Translations under genes and position numbers: made by a program
The notes under the pieces: model-generated
What the model was told of the DNA's origin: nothing
Database searches by the model: none
The model's input: the letters and a program-made list of their open reading frames with translations, nothing else
Assembly: GCF_013350005.1 (NCBI RefSeq)
Contig: NZ_JABVWW010000004.1
Coordinates: forward strand, 289,970-353,969
Reading direction: 5' to 3'
Length of the DNA: 64,000 bases
From: Methylocystis silviterrae
GTDB lineage: Bacteria > Pseudomonadota > Alphaproteobacteria > Rhizobiales > Beijerinckiaceae
Part shown: positions 1 to 8,740 of the stretch, piece by piece
How the letters are laid out: the number at the start of each line of letters is the position of its first letter
Numbering within the stretch: position 1 is the stretch's first letter

Positions 1-841
1 GATCTGACACAAATTCTGTTTTCAGCTTCAACCGCGTGATGATCGTTCGCAAGTCATGACTGACCGCCGCGAGCACATGGGCGCGCGCGGCGATCATCTT
101 GCTGATGCGCGCCTGCATGCGATTCAGCGAGCGGGTCAATTCGCGAACTTCCTGAGGACCTCGCTCCGGGAGCTGCGCTTTCGTATCGACATCGCTCGGA
201 ATCTGCTCAGCATATTTTGCCAGTCGTCGCAGCGGCGCCATGATCGCGTTCAGCGCCCAGAACACGAAGATCGCAGTGAATATGATGAAGGACAGGGCCG
301 TTCGCGCGCCCTGAGTCAGGATGAACGGTTCGTCATCGGCATGCTGCCAAAGCCATCGCCATATCGAACCGGGAGATTTTTGATGCTCGGCGATTGAGAC
401 CGTCGCATAGCCGCCCTTATGCAATTCGACGGCGAGGACGCCGTAATCTCCGGGCGTTGAACTTTCGACCTCGAACACATCTGCGCCGCCCCACAACAGC
501 GAGTCGATGTGACGAATTTCGTTTTCAAAGGCGAGATCGCCGCCGCCGGTCGAAGATGTCGCCGACGGAGGGCGCGACTCCTGAATCTCGATACTGGCGT
601 AGGGTACGGCGTGAGAGAGCGCTGAAATGACATTGGCTCTCTCTGAGAGCGGAGCGACGTCCAAAGCGAGGATTATGCTCGCGATGAAATCTCCTTGGTC
701 GACGATGTGCCGCCTACCGAACACATGGAACATGCCGATGACGATCGTTTGGAACGCCACGATCGACACGAAAATCAGCAGCGTGATTTGAACGGCCAGT
801 TTGTTGAGCCGGAAACGCCAGGGAAGGCGAGCAGGGTTCAT
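1..841 (-). CDS. Sensor histidine kinase, 3' end beyond window (partial)
   Basis: EnvZ-like membrane sensor kinase that would phosphorylate the response regulator encoded just upstream. About 280 residues are readable before the window edge. There is a membrane segment at about 15-38, a periplasmic sensor region of about 140 residues, a second membrane segment near 180-200, a HAMP-like stretch with M-A-P-L-R-R, then the phosphoacceptor box A-A-V-S-H-D-L-R-T-I-I-T-R with His262. The usual Pro after S-H-D-L-R-T is Ile here. The ATPase domain lies outside the window. The ATG at 841 overlaps the regulator stop by four bases (ATGA), so the two genes are translationally coupled. The signal sensed cannot be read from the sequence. 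Confidence 0.85.
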   Translation of the reverse strand, partial: MNPARLPWRFRLNKLAVQITLLIFVSIVAFQTIVIGMFHVFGRRHIVDQGDFIASIILALDVAPLSERANVISALSHAVPYASIEIQESRPPSATSSTGGGDLAFENEIRHIDSLLWGGADVFEVESSTPGDYGVLAVELHKGGYATVSIAEHQKSPGSIWRWLWQHADDEPFILTQGARTALSFIIFTAIFVFWALNAIMAPLRRLAKYAEQIPSDVDTKAQLPERGPQEVRELTRSLNRMQARISKMIAARAHVLAAVSHDLRTIITRLKLKTEFVSD

Positions 842-1557
842 GCGCGCGCCACGTGAGTGGAGAAAATATAGCCCTCGGAGCGAACCGTCTGGATGAACGC
901 GGGCTTTTTTGGATCCGCTTCTATCTTCTGTCGAAGCCGGCTGATCAGAACGTCGATGCTGCGCTCGAAGGGCCCAGTCGTCGGTCCATGCGTCATGTTG
1001 ATCAGTTGCTCGCGCGTCAACACCCGATGGGGATTTTCGCACAAAGCATGCAACAGATCGAATTCGGCGCCGGTCATGGCCACCTTTATGCCGCATGGCG
1101 CGACGACCTCCCGCGCCAGCACATCGACGCGCCAGCCCGAGAAAAGATACGCTTGCCGTACGGCGCGCCCGTCGACGGCGTTCGGGTTTTCAGTTCGTCT
1201 CAGTACGGCGCGGATGCGCGCCAGCAGTTCGCGCGAATTGAACGGCTTGACGATGTAATCGTCGGCCCCGAGCTCCAGACCCAATATTTTATCGATATCC
1301 TCCGACTGCGCCGTCAGTATGATTATAGGGATGCGTCTCTCGGATCGCACCCGCCGGCAGATCGACAAGCCGTCTTCGCCGGGAAGATTAAGATCGAGGA
1401 TCAGCAGGTCATAAGCCCCGGCGCTGAACGCAGCGTCCATTGCCTGGGCGTTTGCGGCCACCTTTGTCTGAATATCATGCGCCGCGAGATAGAGGGAGAC
1501 GAACTCGCCGATTTCGGCGTCATCCTCGACGATCAGTATTGAAATGGGAGGGGTCAA
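838..1557 (-). CDS. OmpR/PhoB-family response regulator
   Basis: Two-component transcription factor of 239 residues, a normal OmpR-family length. The receiver domain spans about 1-120 with the acidic patch E11-D12-D13, phosphoacceptor D55 (in L-I-L-D-L-N-L-P-G) and K104 (in Y-I-V-K-P-F). The winged-helix DNA-binding domain spans about 135-235, ending in the typical I-Q-T-V-R-S-E-G-Y-I-F. It overlaps the downstream kinase gene by four bases and is probably its cognate partner. It is divergent from the SulP/Hyf-like operon across 263 bp, so it could control that operon, but this is inference from position only. Confidence 0.93.
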   Translation of the reverse strand: MTPPISILIVEDDAEIGEFVSLYLAAHDIQTKVAANAQAMDAAFSAGAYDLLILDLNLPGEDGLSICRRVRSERRIPIIILTAQSEDIDKILGLELGADDYIVKPFNSRELLARIRAVLRRTENPNAVDGRAVRQAYLFSGWRVDVLAREVVAPCGIKVAMTGAEFDLLHALCENPHRVLTREQLINMTHGPTTGPFERSIDVLISRLRQKIEADPKKPAFIQTVRSEGYIFSTHVARA

Positions 1558-1820
1558 AGGAGGCGCAATCGCTTTCGTTGGAGCTCGCCGGAACGTAATA
1601 ATGCAATGTTTCTAGAGTGTTTCCAGCACAAAAAAACCTCCGCACCGCGACGCTTCAGTAGCTCTGGTCTGATCTCGTCGGATTTGGGAAATGAATCAGA
1701 AACAATCTCTGTGGCCTGAAAAACTGGAGAAACACCACAGCCACTGGCCTGTCCTATGTTGCGGCCGCGCTAACCTGTCGGCGCCAAGGTTTCGACTGAG
1801 CGCGATGGCGAGGACACCCT

Positions 1821-3611
1821 ATGAAAAGCAAAGCTCAGGCTGTCACCCACGACCTGGAAGCGGTCGCGGCAGAGACGAGCGCCTCTCAGCGTCCCAGTTC
1901 GTCGTCGCAAGAATGGCTGGGCGAGGACCTGGGCGGACCCGCCGCGGATGAGAATCGCCCAAATTTCACAGGGACGATTCCAGCCCGGTTCACGCCGAAG
2001 ACCGGCCTCGCCGGATTGGCCGAAAATTGGCGCGCCGACGTTCTGTCCGGCTTTCTGGTGTTTCTTATCGCGCTGCCGCTATGCCTTGGCATTGCGATGG
2101 CGTCGGGTTTTCCGCCCCAGGCGGGCATCATCACCGCCGTCGTCGGCGGCCTGCTGGTGTCACGAATCAATGGCTCCTTCGTCACCATCACCGGCCCGGC
2201 GGCGGGCCTCATCGTGGTCATTCTGGACTCGGTGCAGGCGCTCGGCGACGGCGACGCCAAAGCCGGCTACCACTACACCTTGGCGGCGATTGTATGCGCC
2301 AGCGTCATTCAGATGCTGATGGGCATCATGAAAGCCGGCAAGATGAGCGCCTTTTTTCCGTCCTCGGCCGTGCATGGCATGTTGGCGGCGATCGGCATCA
2401 TCATTATGGCCAAGCAGATTCACGTCATGCTCGGCGTGAAGCCGGATGCGCAGTCTCTGTTTGAGACAATCGGCGCCATCCCCGCTAGCCTGCGCGACAT
2501 GAATCCGGAGGTCGCCATTATTGGCTTCATTGGGCTTTTGATCCTGATCGCCTGGTCGTTGGTGAAGAGTCGCCGACTAAAAATGATCCCGGCGCCGCTC
2601 GTCGTCGTCATCATCGGCATGGCGCTCGCGCAATATTATGATCTCGACGATGAACATATCTATCTCTTCCTGCCGGACTATCCGTTTCTGCCGCATCACG
2701 AATTCACGATCGGTCCGAAATTCCTTGTCTCGATTCCGCAGAACTTCCTGTCCGGCTTCGCCTTCCCGGATTTCTCGCTGATCGGCTCCAGCATGTTCTG
2801 GCAGCAAGTCTTCGCCATCTGTCTCGTTGGCAGCCTGGAAAGCTTGCTCAGCTCGGCGGCGGTCGATAAGCTCGATCCCTATAGGCGCACCTCAGATCTC
2901 AACCGCGACCTCGCGGCGGTCGGCTTCGGCAATATTATATGCGGCCTGATTGGCGGTATGCCGATGATCGCAGAAATCGTCCGCAGCTCCGCCAATGTGA
3001 ATAATGGCGCGCGCACGGGGTGGGCGAATTTCTTCCACGGATTGTTCCTGCTGACCTTCGTCGCGCTTTTCCCGAGGGTCATTCACGAGATCCCGCTTGC
3101 CTCGCTCGCGGCGCTGCTGGTGTTCACCGGCTACCGACTTGCATCGCCGCTCGAGTTCAAGAAGACGCTGGCGATCGGCTGGGACCAGCTCACCGTTTTC
3201 GTGATTACGATCATCGGCGTGCTGGGGACCGATCTCTTGATCGGCGTCGCCATCGGCATCGCCGCCGAGTTCCTGTTCCACTTCTGGCGTAGCGTTAACT
3301 GGGGACAGGTGTTTAAGCTGCATCGCGACGTCGTGGAGCGCGCGCCCGGCGTTTATCAGGTCAAGATCGGCGGCGCGGCCTTTTTCGCCAACTACCTCGC
3401 GCTCAAGGGCGATCTCGCCAAGCTCCCAAAGGGCAAGACGGTCATCTTTGATCTCTCAGACTCCTGGTGCGTCGATCATACGGTGATGGAGAACCTTCAT
3501 CACTTTTGCGAGGACTATGAAGCAAACGGCGGCCACGCAGAGATTTGCGGACTGGATCAACACGTTGCGACGTCAAAGCATCCTCTCGCCCCACGCAAGC
3601 GCAGCGTCTAG
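1821..3611 (+). CDS. SulP-family anion permease with STAS domain
   Basis: Inner-membrane anion transporter of 596 residues. After a soluble N-terminus of about 65 residues comes the SulP core of about 10-14 membrane segments, starting at D-V-L-S-G-F-L-V-F-L-I-A-L-P-L-C-L-G and containing the substrate-region motif S-F-V-T-I-T-G-P-A-A-G. A cytoplasmic STAS domain (about 490-580) follows, with the F-D-L-S-D-S strand. Family members move sulfate, bicarbonate or other anions, and several bacterial ones near bioenergetic genes are annotated as bicarbonate transporters. The start has an SD-like GAGGA six bases upstream. Only 57 bp separate it from the hyfB-like gene, so it appears to lead that operon. 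The substrate is not known. Confidence 0.88.
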   Translation: MKSKAQAVTHDLEAVAAETSASQRPSSSSQEWLGEDLGGPAADENRPNFTGTIPARFTPKTGLAGLAENWRADVLSGFLVFLIALPLCLGIAMASGFPPQAGIITAVVGGLLVSRINGSFVTITGPAAGLIVVILDSVQALGDGDAKAGYHYTLAAIVCASVIQMLMGIMKAGKMSAFFPSSAVHGMLAAIGIIIMAKQIHVMLGVKPDAQSLFETIGAIPASLRDMNPEVAIIGFIGLLILIAWSLVKSRRLKMIPAPLVVVIIGMALAQYYDLDDEHIYLFLPDYPFLPHHEFTIGPKFLVSIPQNFLSGFAFPDFSLIGSSMFWQQVFAICLVGSLESLLSSAAVDKLDPYRRTSDLNRDLAAVGFGNIICGLIGGMPMIAEIVRSSANVNNGARTGWANFFHGLFLLTFVALFPRVIHEIPLASLAALLVFTGYRLASPLEFKKTLAIGWDQLTVFVITIIGVLGTDLLIGVAIGIAAEFLFHFWRSVNWGQVFKLHRDVVERAPGVYQVKIGGAAFFANYLALKGDLAKLPKGKTVIFDLSDSWCVDHTVMENLHHFCEDYEANGGHAEICGLDQHVATSKHPLAPRKRSV

Positions 3612-3668
3612 CCTGTAAAGTTCACGCAAGGCGCGACCGACCGCCGCGCCGATTCGAAGGTGACACGT

Positions 3669-5666
3669 ATGCCGCTCTACCTGGCGCTGACCTGTGTCAG
3701 CGCGCTGCTCGCCGTCAGCGTCTACGCCATCGTCGACAGGCGGAACCACGACGTCAGCCGTAACGTCTATCGCCTTTGCATCGGCCTCTGCGGCGTCCTC
3801 TTCCTCGCGGCGGTCATGCCAAGGGGCGCTCATGTCGTTTCGACGGCTTTGCCGCTCGGACTGCCGTGGATCGGCATGCATTTTCGCATCGACGTCCTGA
3901 CCGCCTTTTTTCTCGCCGTCGTCAATCTGGGCGGCGCGGCGGCGAGCGCCTATGCGATCGGCTATGGCGCGCATGAGAAAGAGCCGATGCGCGTGCTGCC
4001 GTTCTATCCAGCTTTTCTCGCTGGCATGAACCTCGTCGTGCTGGCCGACGACGCCTTCACTTTCCTCGTCGCTTGGGAGTTCATGTCGCTTACTTCTTGG
4101 GCGCTCGTGCTGACGCATCATCATGAGGAGGAGAACAGGCGGGCCGGCTTCGTCTATTTATTGATGGCGAGCTTCGGCGGGTTTGCGCTGTTGATGGCGT
4201 TTGGCGTTCTCGGTGGCGTCGCCGGCGCCTACGACTTCGCCTCGATTCGCGAGTCGACCAAGGAGGGATGGAAGACGGGCCTCGTCCTGGCCCTCGCGTT
4301 AGTCGGAATGGGGTCCAAAGCGGGACTCGCGCCCTTGCATATCTGGCTGCCGCTCGCCCATCCGGCGGCGCCAAGCCACGTCTCGGCGCTGATGAGCGGC
4401 GTCATGACGAAGGTCGCCATCTACGGCTTCATTCGGGTTGTGTTCGATTTGCTTGGGCCGCCGGCCTTCTGGTGGTCGGTCGAGCCGATGACCTTTGGCG
4501 CAGCGAGCGCCCTCATCGGCGTTCTCTTCGCGACGATTCAGAGCGATCTGAAGAAGCTGCTCGCCTACAGCACCATCGAAAACATCGGCATCATCTTCAT
4601 CGCGCTCGGTCTTGCCTTGGCGTTCAAGGCCAATGGCATGGCGCTGCCGGCCGCGCTCGCCTTCACCGCGGCGCTCTTTCACGTTTTCAATCATTCGCTG
4701 TTCAAGAGCCTGCTGTTCTTTGGCGCCGGCGCGGTATTGAACGCGAGCGGCGAAAGAAGCATCGAACGGCTCGGCGGTCTTATTCACTCCATGCCGAAAA
4801 CGGCGTTCCTTTTTCTCGGCGGCTGCGTCGCCATCGCCGCCCTGCCGCCGCTGAACGGCTTTGTGTCGGAATGGCTGGTCTTCCAGGCGATCTTGCTGAG
4901 CCCGTCGCTGCCGCAATGGACCGTGAAGCTCCTCGTTCCGGCGGTCGGCGTGGCGCTGGCGCTGAGCGCGGCGCTCGGCGCCGGCTGCTACATACGCGCC
5001 TATGGCGTCGCCTTTCTGGGGCGCCCCCGCAGCGAAGCGGCGCGCGCGGCGCATGATCCGGATCGCTGGTCGCTTGGGACCATGGCGGTTTTGCTGACGC
5101 TGTGCCTCATGGCCGGTCTGCTGCCGAGCCTCCTCATCGACATGATTTCACCCGTGGCGAAAGATTTTGTCGGCGGCCGCATGCCGACGCAGGCTGAACT
5201 CTCCTGGCTCTCGATCGCGCCCGTGGCCGAAAGCCGCAGCTCCTACAATGGACTTCTGGTCTTCGCGTTCATTCTCTTCTCCGCCTATTCGGCGAGATGG
5301 GTCATCCACAAATTTGGCACGGCGCGGTCGCGGCGCGCGCCGGCCTGGGACTGTGGCTACATCGAAACCAGTCCCATGACGCAATACACCGCCAGCAGCT
5401 TCGCGCAGCCGATCCGGCGCACCCTTGGCGTCATCGCCTTTTCGGTGCGGGACCGCCTCGACATGCCGGCGCCGGGCGATACGCGGCCCGCGCGCTTGAG
5501 CGTCGACATCAAGGATCGGATCTTCGACTATCTTTATGCGCCCCTCACGCGGGCGGTGGAATCCTGCGCCGCCGGGCTGAACATCCTCAGTCTCCTGACG
5601 ATCCAGGAATATCTCGCGCTGGTTTTCGCGGCGCTCGTCTTCCTCCTGGTCCTGGTGGCGATATGA
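3669..5666 (+). CDS. hyfB: Hyf/Ehr complex antiporter-like subunit, HyfB type
   Basis: Proton-translocating membrane subunit related to NuoL/NuoM/MrpA and HyfB, 665 residues, with about 15 membrane helices. Charged residues typical of the channel are present: E137 in A-W-E-F-M-S-L-T-S-W and K217 in G-M-G-S-K-A-G-L-A-P-L-H. The ATG at 3669 is preferred over a GTG at 3660 because GAAGG at 3656-3660 sits eight bases before it. The gene ends in ATGA shared with hyfC. It is one of three membrane antiporter/anchor genes here that should couple redox chemistry in the HyfG-HyfI arm to ion movement. Confidence 0.88.
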   Translation: MPLYLALTCVSALLAVSVYAIVDRRNHDVSRNVYRLCIGLCGVLFLAAVMPRGAHVVSTALPLGLPWIGMHFRIDVLTAFFLAVVNLGGAAASAYAIGYGAHEKEPMRVLPFYPAFLAGMNLVVLADDAFTFLVAWEFMSLTSWALVLTHHHEEENRRAGFVYLLMASFGGFALLMAFGVLGGVAGAYDFASIRESTKEGWKTGLVLALALVGMGSKAGLAPLHIWLPLAHPAAPSHVSALMSGVMTKVAIYGFIRVVFDLLGPPAFWWSVEPMTFGAASALIGVLFATIQSDLKKLLAYSTIENIGIIFIALGLALAFKANGMALPAALAFTAALFHVFNHSLFKSLLFFGAGAVLNASGERSIERLGGLIHSMPKTAFLFLGGCVAIAALPPLNGFVSEWLVFQAILLSPSLPQWTVKLLVPAVGVALALSAALGAGCYIRAYGVAFLGRPRSEAARAAHDPDRWSLGTMAVLLTLCLMAGLLPSLLIDMISPVAKDFVGGRMPTQAELSWLSIAPVAESRSSYNGLLVFAFILFSAYSARWVIHKFGTARSRRAPAWDCGYIETSPMTQYTASSFAQPIRRTLGVIAFSVRDRLDMPAPGDTRPARLSVDIKDRIFDYLYAPLTRAVESCAAGLNILSLLTIQEYLALVFAALVFLLVLVAI

Positions 5667-6616
5667 CGCTTCTTTTCAACATCCTGGCGCAAGGCGTCCA
5701 AATGCTTTTGGTGCTTGCGCTGGCGCCGCTGCTCATCGGCTTTGTTCGAAAGCTGAAGGCGCGCCTCCTGCGCCGCAAAGGGCCGCCGATCATTCAACCC
5801 TGGCTCGATCTCATTCGCCTGCTGCGCAAGGAGGTCGTCCTCGCGGAAAACGCGTCGTGGCTGTATCGCTGGGCGCCCTATCTGATCTTTGCGATGATCT
5901 GGGTCGCCGCATCGCTCGTGCCGACGTTCGCCACGGGACTGACGTTCAGCTGGTCGGCCGATCTCATCGCCATCATCGCCCTGCTCGGCAGCGCCCGTTT
6001 CTTCCTTGCTCTCGCGGGCATGGACATTGGAACGAGTTTCGGCGGCATCGGCTCGAGTCGCGAGGCGATGTTCGGCTCGCTCGCGGAGCCGGCGATGATG
6101 ATGATCGTCTTCACCGTCTCCTTCGTCGCCGGAACGACGCAGCTGTCTGAAATTGCAGCCTACATGGTCGCGAATATGGAATTGCGCGCCTCGGTCGGGA
6201 TGGCGCTCGTCGCGCTCCTCATCGTCGCCATCGCAGAGAATGGACGGATTCCCGTCGATAATCCCGCGACCCATCTTGAGTTGACGATGGTGCATGAGGC
6301 GATGGTTCTCGAATATTCCGGGCGCTATCTCGCGCTCATTGAACTCGCCGCGGCGCTCAAGCTGCTCCTTTATCTCTCGCTCATCGCCTGCGTCTTTTTC
6401 CCCGTCGGGCTCGCCTCGCATGATGCGGGCGCGGAGGCGATGATGATTGGGCTTTGCGCTTACGTCCTGAAGCTGGCGATCGGCGGCGGCGCGCTCGCGC
6501 TGTTTGAGACAACCACAGCCAAGATGCGCATCTTCCGCGTTCCCGACTTTCTCGGCGCGGGGCTGATGCTTGGCCTCCTTGCGACGCTGCTCGTTTTCGT
6601 GACACGGAGCCTCTGA
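5663..6616 (+). CDS. hyfC: Hyf/Ehr complex membrane anchor, NuoH-like HyfC
   Basis: NuoH/HycD/HyfC family protein of 317 residues with about eight membrane helices. It anchors the hydrophilic arm of complex I-type enzymes and forms the quinone or coupling site. Family motifs visible include G-P-P-I-I-Q-P-W-L-D-L-I-R-L, the loop A-E-N-G-R-I-P-V-D-N-P-A-T-H-L-E-L, and the conserved H-E-A-M. The ATG at 5663 overlaps the hyfB stop (ATGA). The open frame extends upstream inside hyfB, but that part has no family similarity. The stop overlaps the next start by one base. Confidence 0.9.
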   Translation: MTLLFNILAQGVQMLLVLALAPLLIGFVRKLKARLLRRKGPPIIQPWLDLIRLLRKEVVLAENASWLYRWAPYLIFAMIWVAASLVPTFATGLTFSWSADLIAIIALLGSARFFLALAGMDIGTSFGGIGSSREAMFGSLAEPAMMMIVFTVSFVAGTTQLSEIAAYMVANMELRASVGMALVALLIVAIAENGRIPVDNPATHLELTMVHEAMVLEYSGRYLALIELAAALKLLLYLSLIACVFFPVGLASHDAGAEAMMIGLCAYVLKLAIGGGALALFETTTAKMRIFRVPDFLGAGLMLGLLATLLVFVTRSL

Positions 6617-7278
6617 TGGAGCTTTTGACAATCGACATCGCCCATGTGCTCGCGGGCGCGCTCCTGCTGACGAGCTTCATGCTGCTGTATCAGGATCGAC
6701 TGTCGGGGCTGATCAATATCTACACGCTCCACGCCGTCATCCTGTCGCTGTCGGTCGCCTGGCAGGCCTATTACCAGGACGCACATCATCTCTATCTAAC
6801 GGCTGCCATCGCGGCGATCTTCAAGGCGCTGATCATTCCCTTCAGCCTTCGCCACATCATCAAGCGTTTGCGCATCCATCGCACCGTGGAGGTCGTTGGC
6901 GGCGTCGGCATCACCATGCTCATCGGCATATTTCTCGTGGCGCTGTCGCTCGTCGTCATGCTGCCGGCGACCGCCTCCGCTGATCCGCTGTCGCGCGAAG
7001 ACATCGCATTCGCCTTGGCGATCGTGCTGCTGGGGCTGTTGATGATGGTGACGCGACGCAACGTCGTGAGCCAGATTATCGGTTTCATGTCGCTGGAAAA
7101 TGGTCTGGTTTTGGCGGCGGCAGGGGCGAACGGCATGCCACTCGTCGTCGAGATCAGCGTCGCCTTTTCCATTCTCATCGCCTTCATCGTGATCGGCATC
7201 TTCCTGTTTCGCATCCGTGAGCGATTCGACAACGTTGAGCTTTCTGAACTCGATCGCGTGCGCGGAGGACGTTCATGA
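6616..7278 (+). CDS. hyfE: Hyf/Ehr complex subunit HyfE
   Basis: Small membrane protein of 220 residues with about six to seven helices, resembling HyfE and, in its C-terminal half, NuoK (I-I-G-F-M-S-L-E-N-G-L and the helices around it). NuoK-like subunits take part in proton transfer in complex I-type machines. Its start overlaps the hyfC stop by one base (TGATG) and its end overlaps hyfF (ATGA), so the whole set is tightly coupled. Confidence 0.85.
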   Translation: MELLTIDIAHVLAGALLLTSFMLLYQDRLSGLINIYTLHAVILSLSVAWQAYYQDAHHLYLTAAIAAIFKALIIPFSLRHIIKRLRIHRTVEVVGGVGITMLIGIFLVALSLVVMLPATASADPLSREDIAFALAIVLLGLLMMVTRRNVVSQIIGFMSLENGLVLAAAGANGMPLVVEISVAFSILIAFIVIGIFLFRIRERFDNVELSELDRVRGGRS

Positions 7279-8723
7279 GTTCCGATCTCTTCCTGGTCTC
7301 GAACGCGCTTGTCGGCATTCCCGCCGTCGCGGCCATTGCCGTTGCGCTTGAACCGGCCTACCGACGCTCGGCGATCATCAACCTCTGCGCCTCCGGCGCG
7401 ACGTTTCTCTTCGCGCTTGTGCTTCTCGTCGTCGAGCCCGAAAGCGGCGGCTATCTCTTTGTCGACGACCTCAACATCGTCTTTGTTGTGCTCTCGACCT
7501 TCATCGGCTTCACCACGAGCGTCTATAGCGCGAGCTATATCGACCATGAGATCGAAACTGGCCGACTGACCACGAGAAACGTCCGCTTCTATCACGCGAT
7601 GTATCAGTCGCTGATGTGCGCGATGAATCTGGCGCTGCTCGCCAGCAACATCGGCCTCATGTGGGTCGCGGTCGAAGTCGCGACCCTGACAACCGTGTTG
7701 ATGGTCGGCATGTACCGCACGCCGCACGCTCTCGAGGCCGCTTGGAAATATTTTATCCTCGGCAGCGTCGGGATCGCGCTGGCGCTCTTCGGCACGATCC
7801 TCATTTACATGGCGGCCGAGCCGGTTCTGGGACAGGGCTACGACGCCATGGTCTGGACGACGCTGATGCAGAAAGCGCCGCAGTTCAATCCGCGGATGCT
7901 CAACGTCGCCTTCGTGTTCCTGATGCTCGGCTACGGCACGAAGGTTGGGTTGGCGCCGATGCACGCCTGGCTTCCGGATGCGCACGCGGAGGGCCCGACG
8001 CCGATCTCGGCGGTCTTGTCCGGCCTCCTGCTCAATGTCGCGCTTTACGCGGTGCTGCGGTTCAAGATGCTGCTGACGGCCAATGCGGCGGCGATTACGC
8101 CCGGCCCGCTGATGATCACGCTCGGCCTTGCATCTCTCATCATGGCGGCCTTCATGCTTTACCGCCGTGGCGACATCAAGCGGCTGTTCGCCTACTCCTC
8201 CATCGAGCACATGGGCATTATCGCCTTCGCTTTCGGCATGGGCGGACCGCTCGCCAACTTCGCCGGTCTGCTGCACATGACGATGCACAGCCTGACGAAG
8301 TCCGCGATCTTCTTCTCGGTTGGTCACATCGCGCAGGTCAAGGGCACGCAGAGAATCGCCGACATCAGAGGACTGACGCAGAGCCAGCCGGCGCTCGGCT
8401 GGTCCCTCGTCGCTGGCGTCGTCGCAATTATCGGTCTGCCGCCGCTGGGCATCTTCATGAGCGAATTTCTCGTCGTGAGCTCGACCTTCGCACGCCAGCC
8501 GCTCCTCGCTATCCCGCTGGTTTTCGGCCTCCTTCTCGCCTTTGGCGCCTTGCTGTTGCGGCTCACCGGGATGGCGTTCGGTGAGCCAAGCCGCGACCAA
8601 GGCGAGGTGAAGGCGTCGATGTGGCCTGTCTACGCCCATCTATCCCTTGTGCTGCTGGCCGGAATCTATCTCCCGTCTCACGTCGTGACCTGGTTCCAGA
8701 ACGTCGCGCGACTGTTAGGCTGA
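7275..8723 (+). CDS. hyfF: Hyf/Ehr complex antiporter-like subunit, HyfF type
   Basis: Second antiporter-like membrane subunit, 482 residues and about 14 helices, HyfF/NuoM-like. The key Lys region G-Y-G-T-K-V-G-L-A-P-M-H-A-W-L-P-D-A-H is intact, as is E-V-A-T-L near the start of the channel and the Y-S-S-I-E-H-M-G motif. With HyfB and HyfC it makes up the membrane arm. It is followed by an 17-base gap and then hyfG. HyfD, which lies between C and E in Escherichia coli hyf, is absent here. Confidence 0.88.
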   Translation: MSSDLFLVSNALVGIPAVAAIAVALEPAYRRSAIINLCASGATFLFALVLLVVEPESGGYLFVDDLNIVFVVLSTFIGFTTSVYSASYIDHEIETGRLTTRNVRFYHAMYQSLMCAMNLALLASNIGLMWVAVEVATLTTVLMVGMYRTPHALEAAWKYFILGSVGIALALFGTILIYMAAEPVLGQGYDAMVWTTLMQKAPQFNPRMLNVAFVFLMLGYGTKVGLAPMHAWLPDAHAEGPTPISAVLSGLLLNVALYAVLRFKMLLTANAAAITPGPLMITLGLASLIMAAFMLYRRGDIKRLFAYSSIEHMGIIAFAFGMGGPLANFAGLLHMTMHSLTKSAIFFSVGHIAQVKGTQRIADIRGLTQSQPALGWSLVAGVVAIIGLPPLGIFMSEFLVVSSTFARQPLLAIPLVFGLLLAFGALLLRLTGMAFGEPSRDQGEVKASMWPVYAHLSLVLLAGIYLPSHVVTWFQNVARLLG

Positions 8724-8740
8724 GTTCGAAGGATGAAAAG

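Noticed and set aside
6792..8639. Long open frame antisense to hyfE and hyfF
   Set aside because: Product is charged low-complexity sequence; the plus strand holds two overlapping complex genes with clear motifs.
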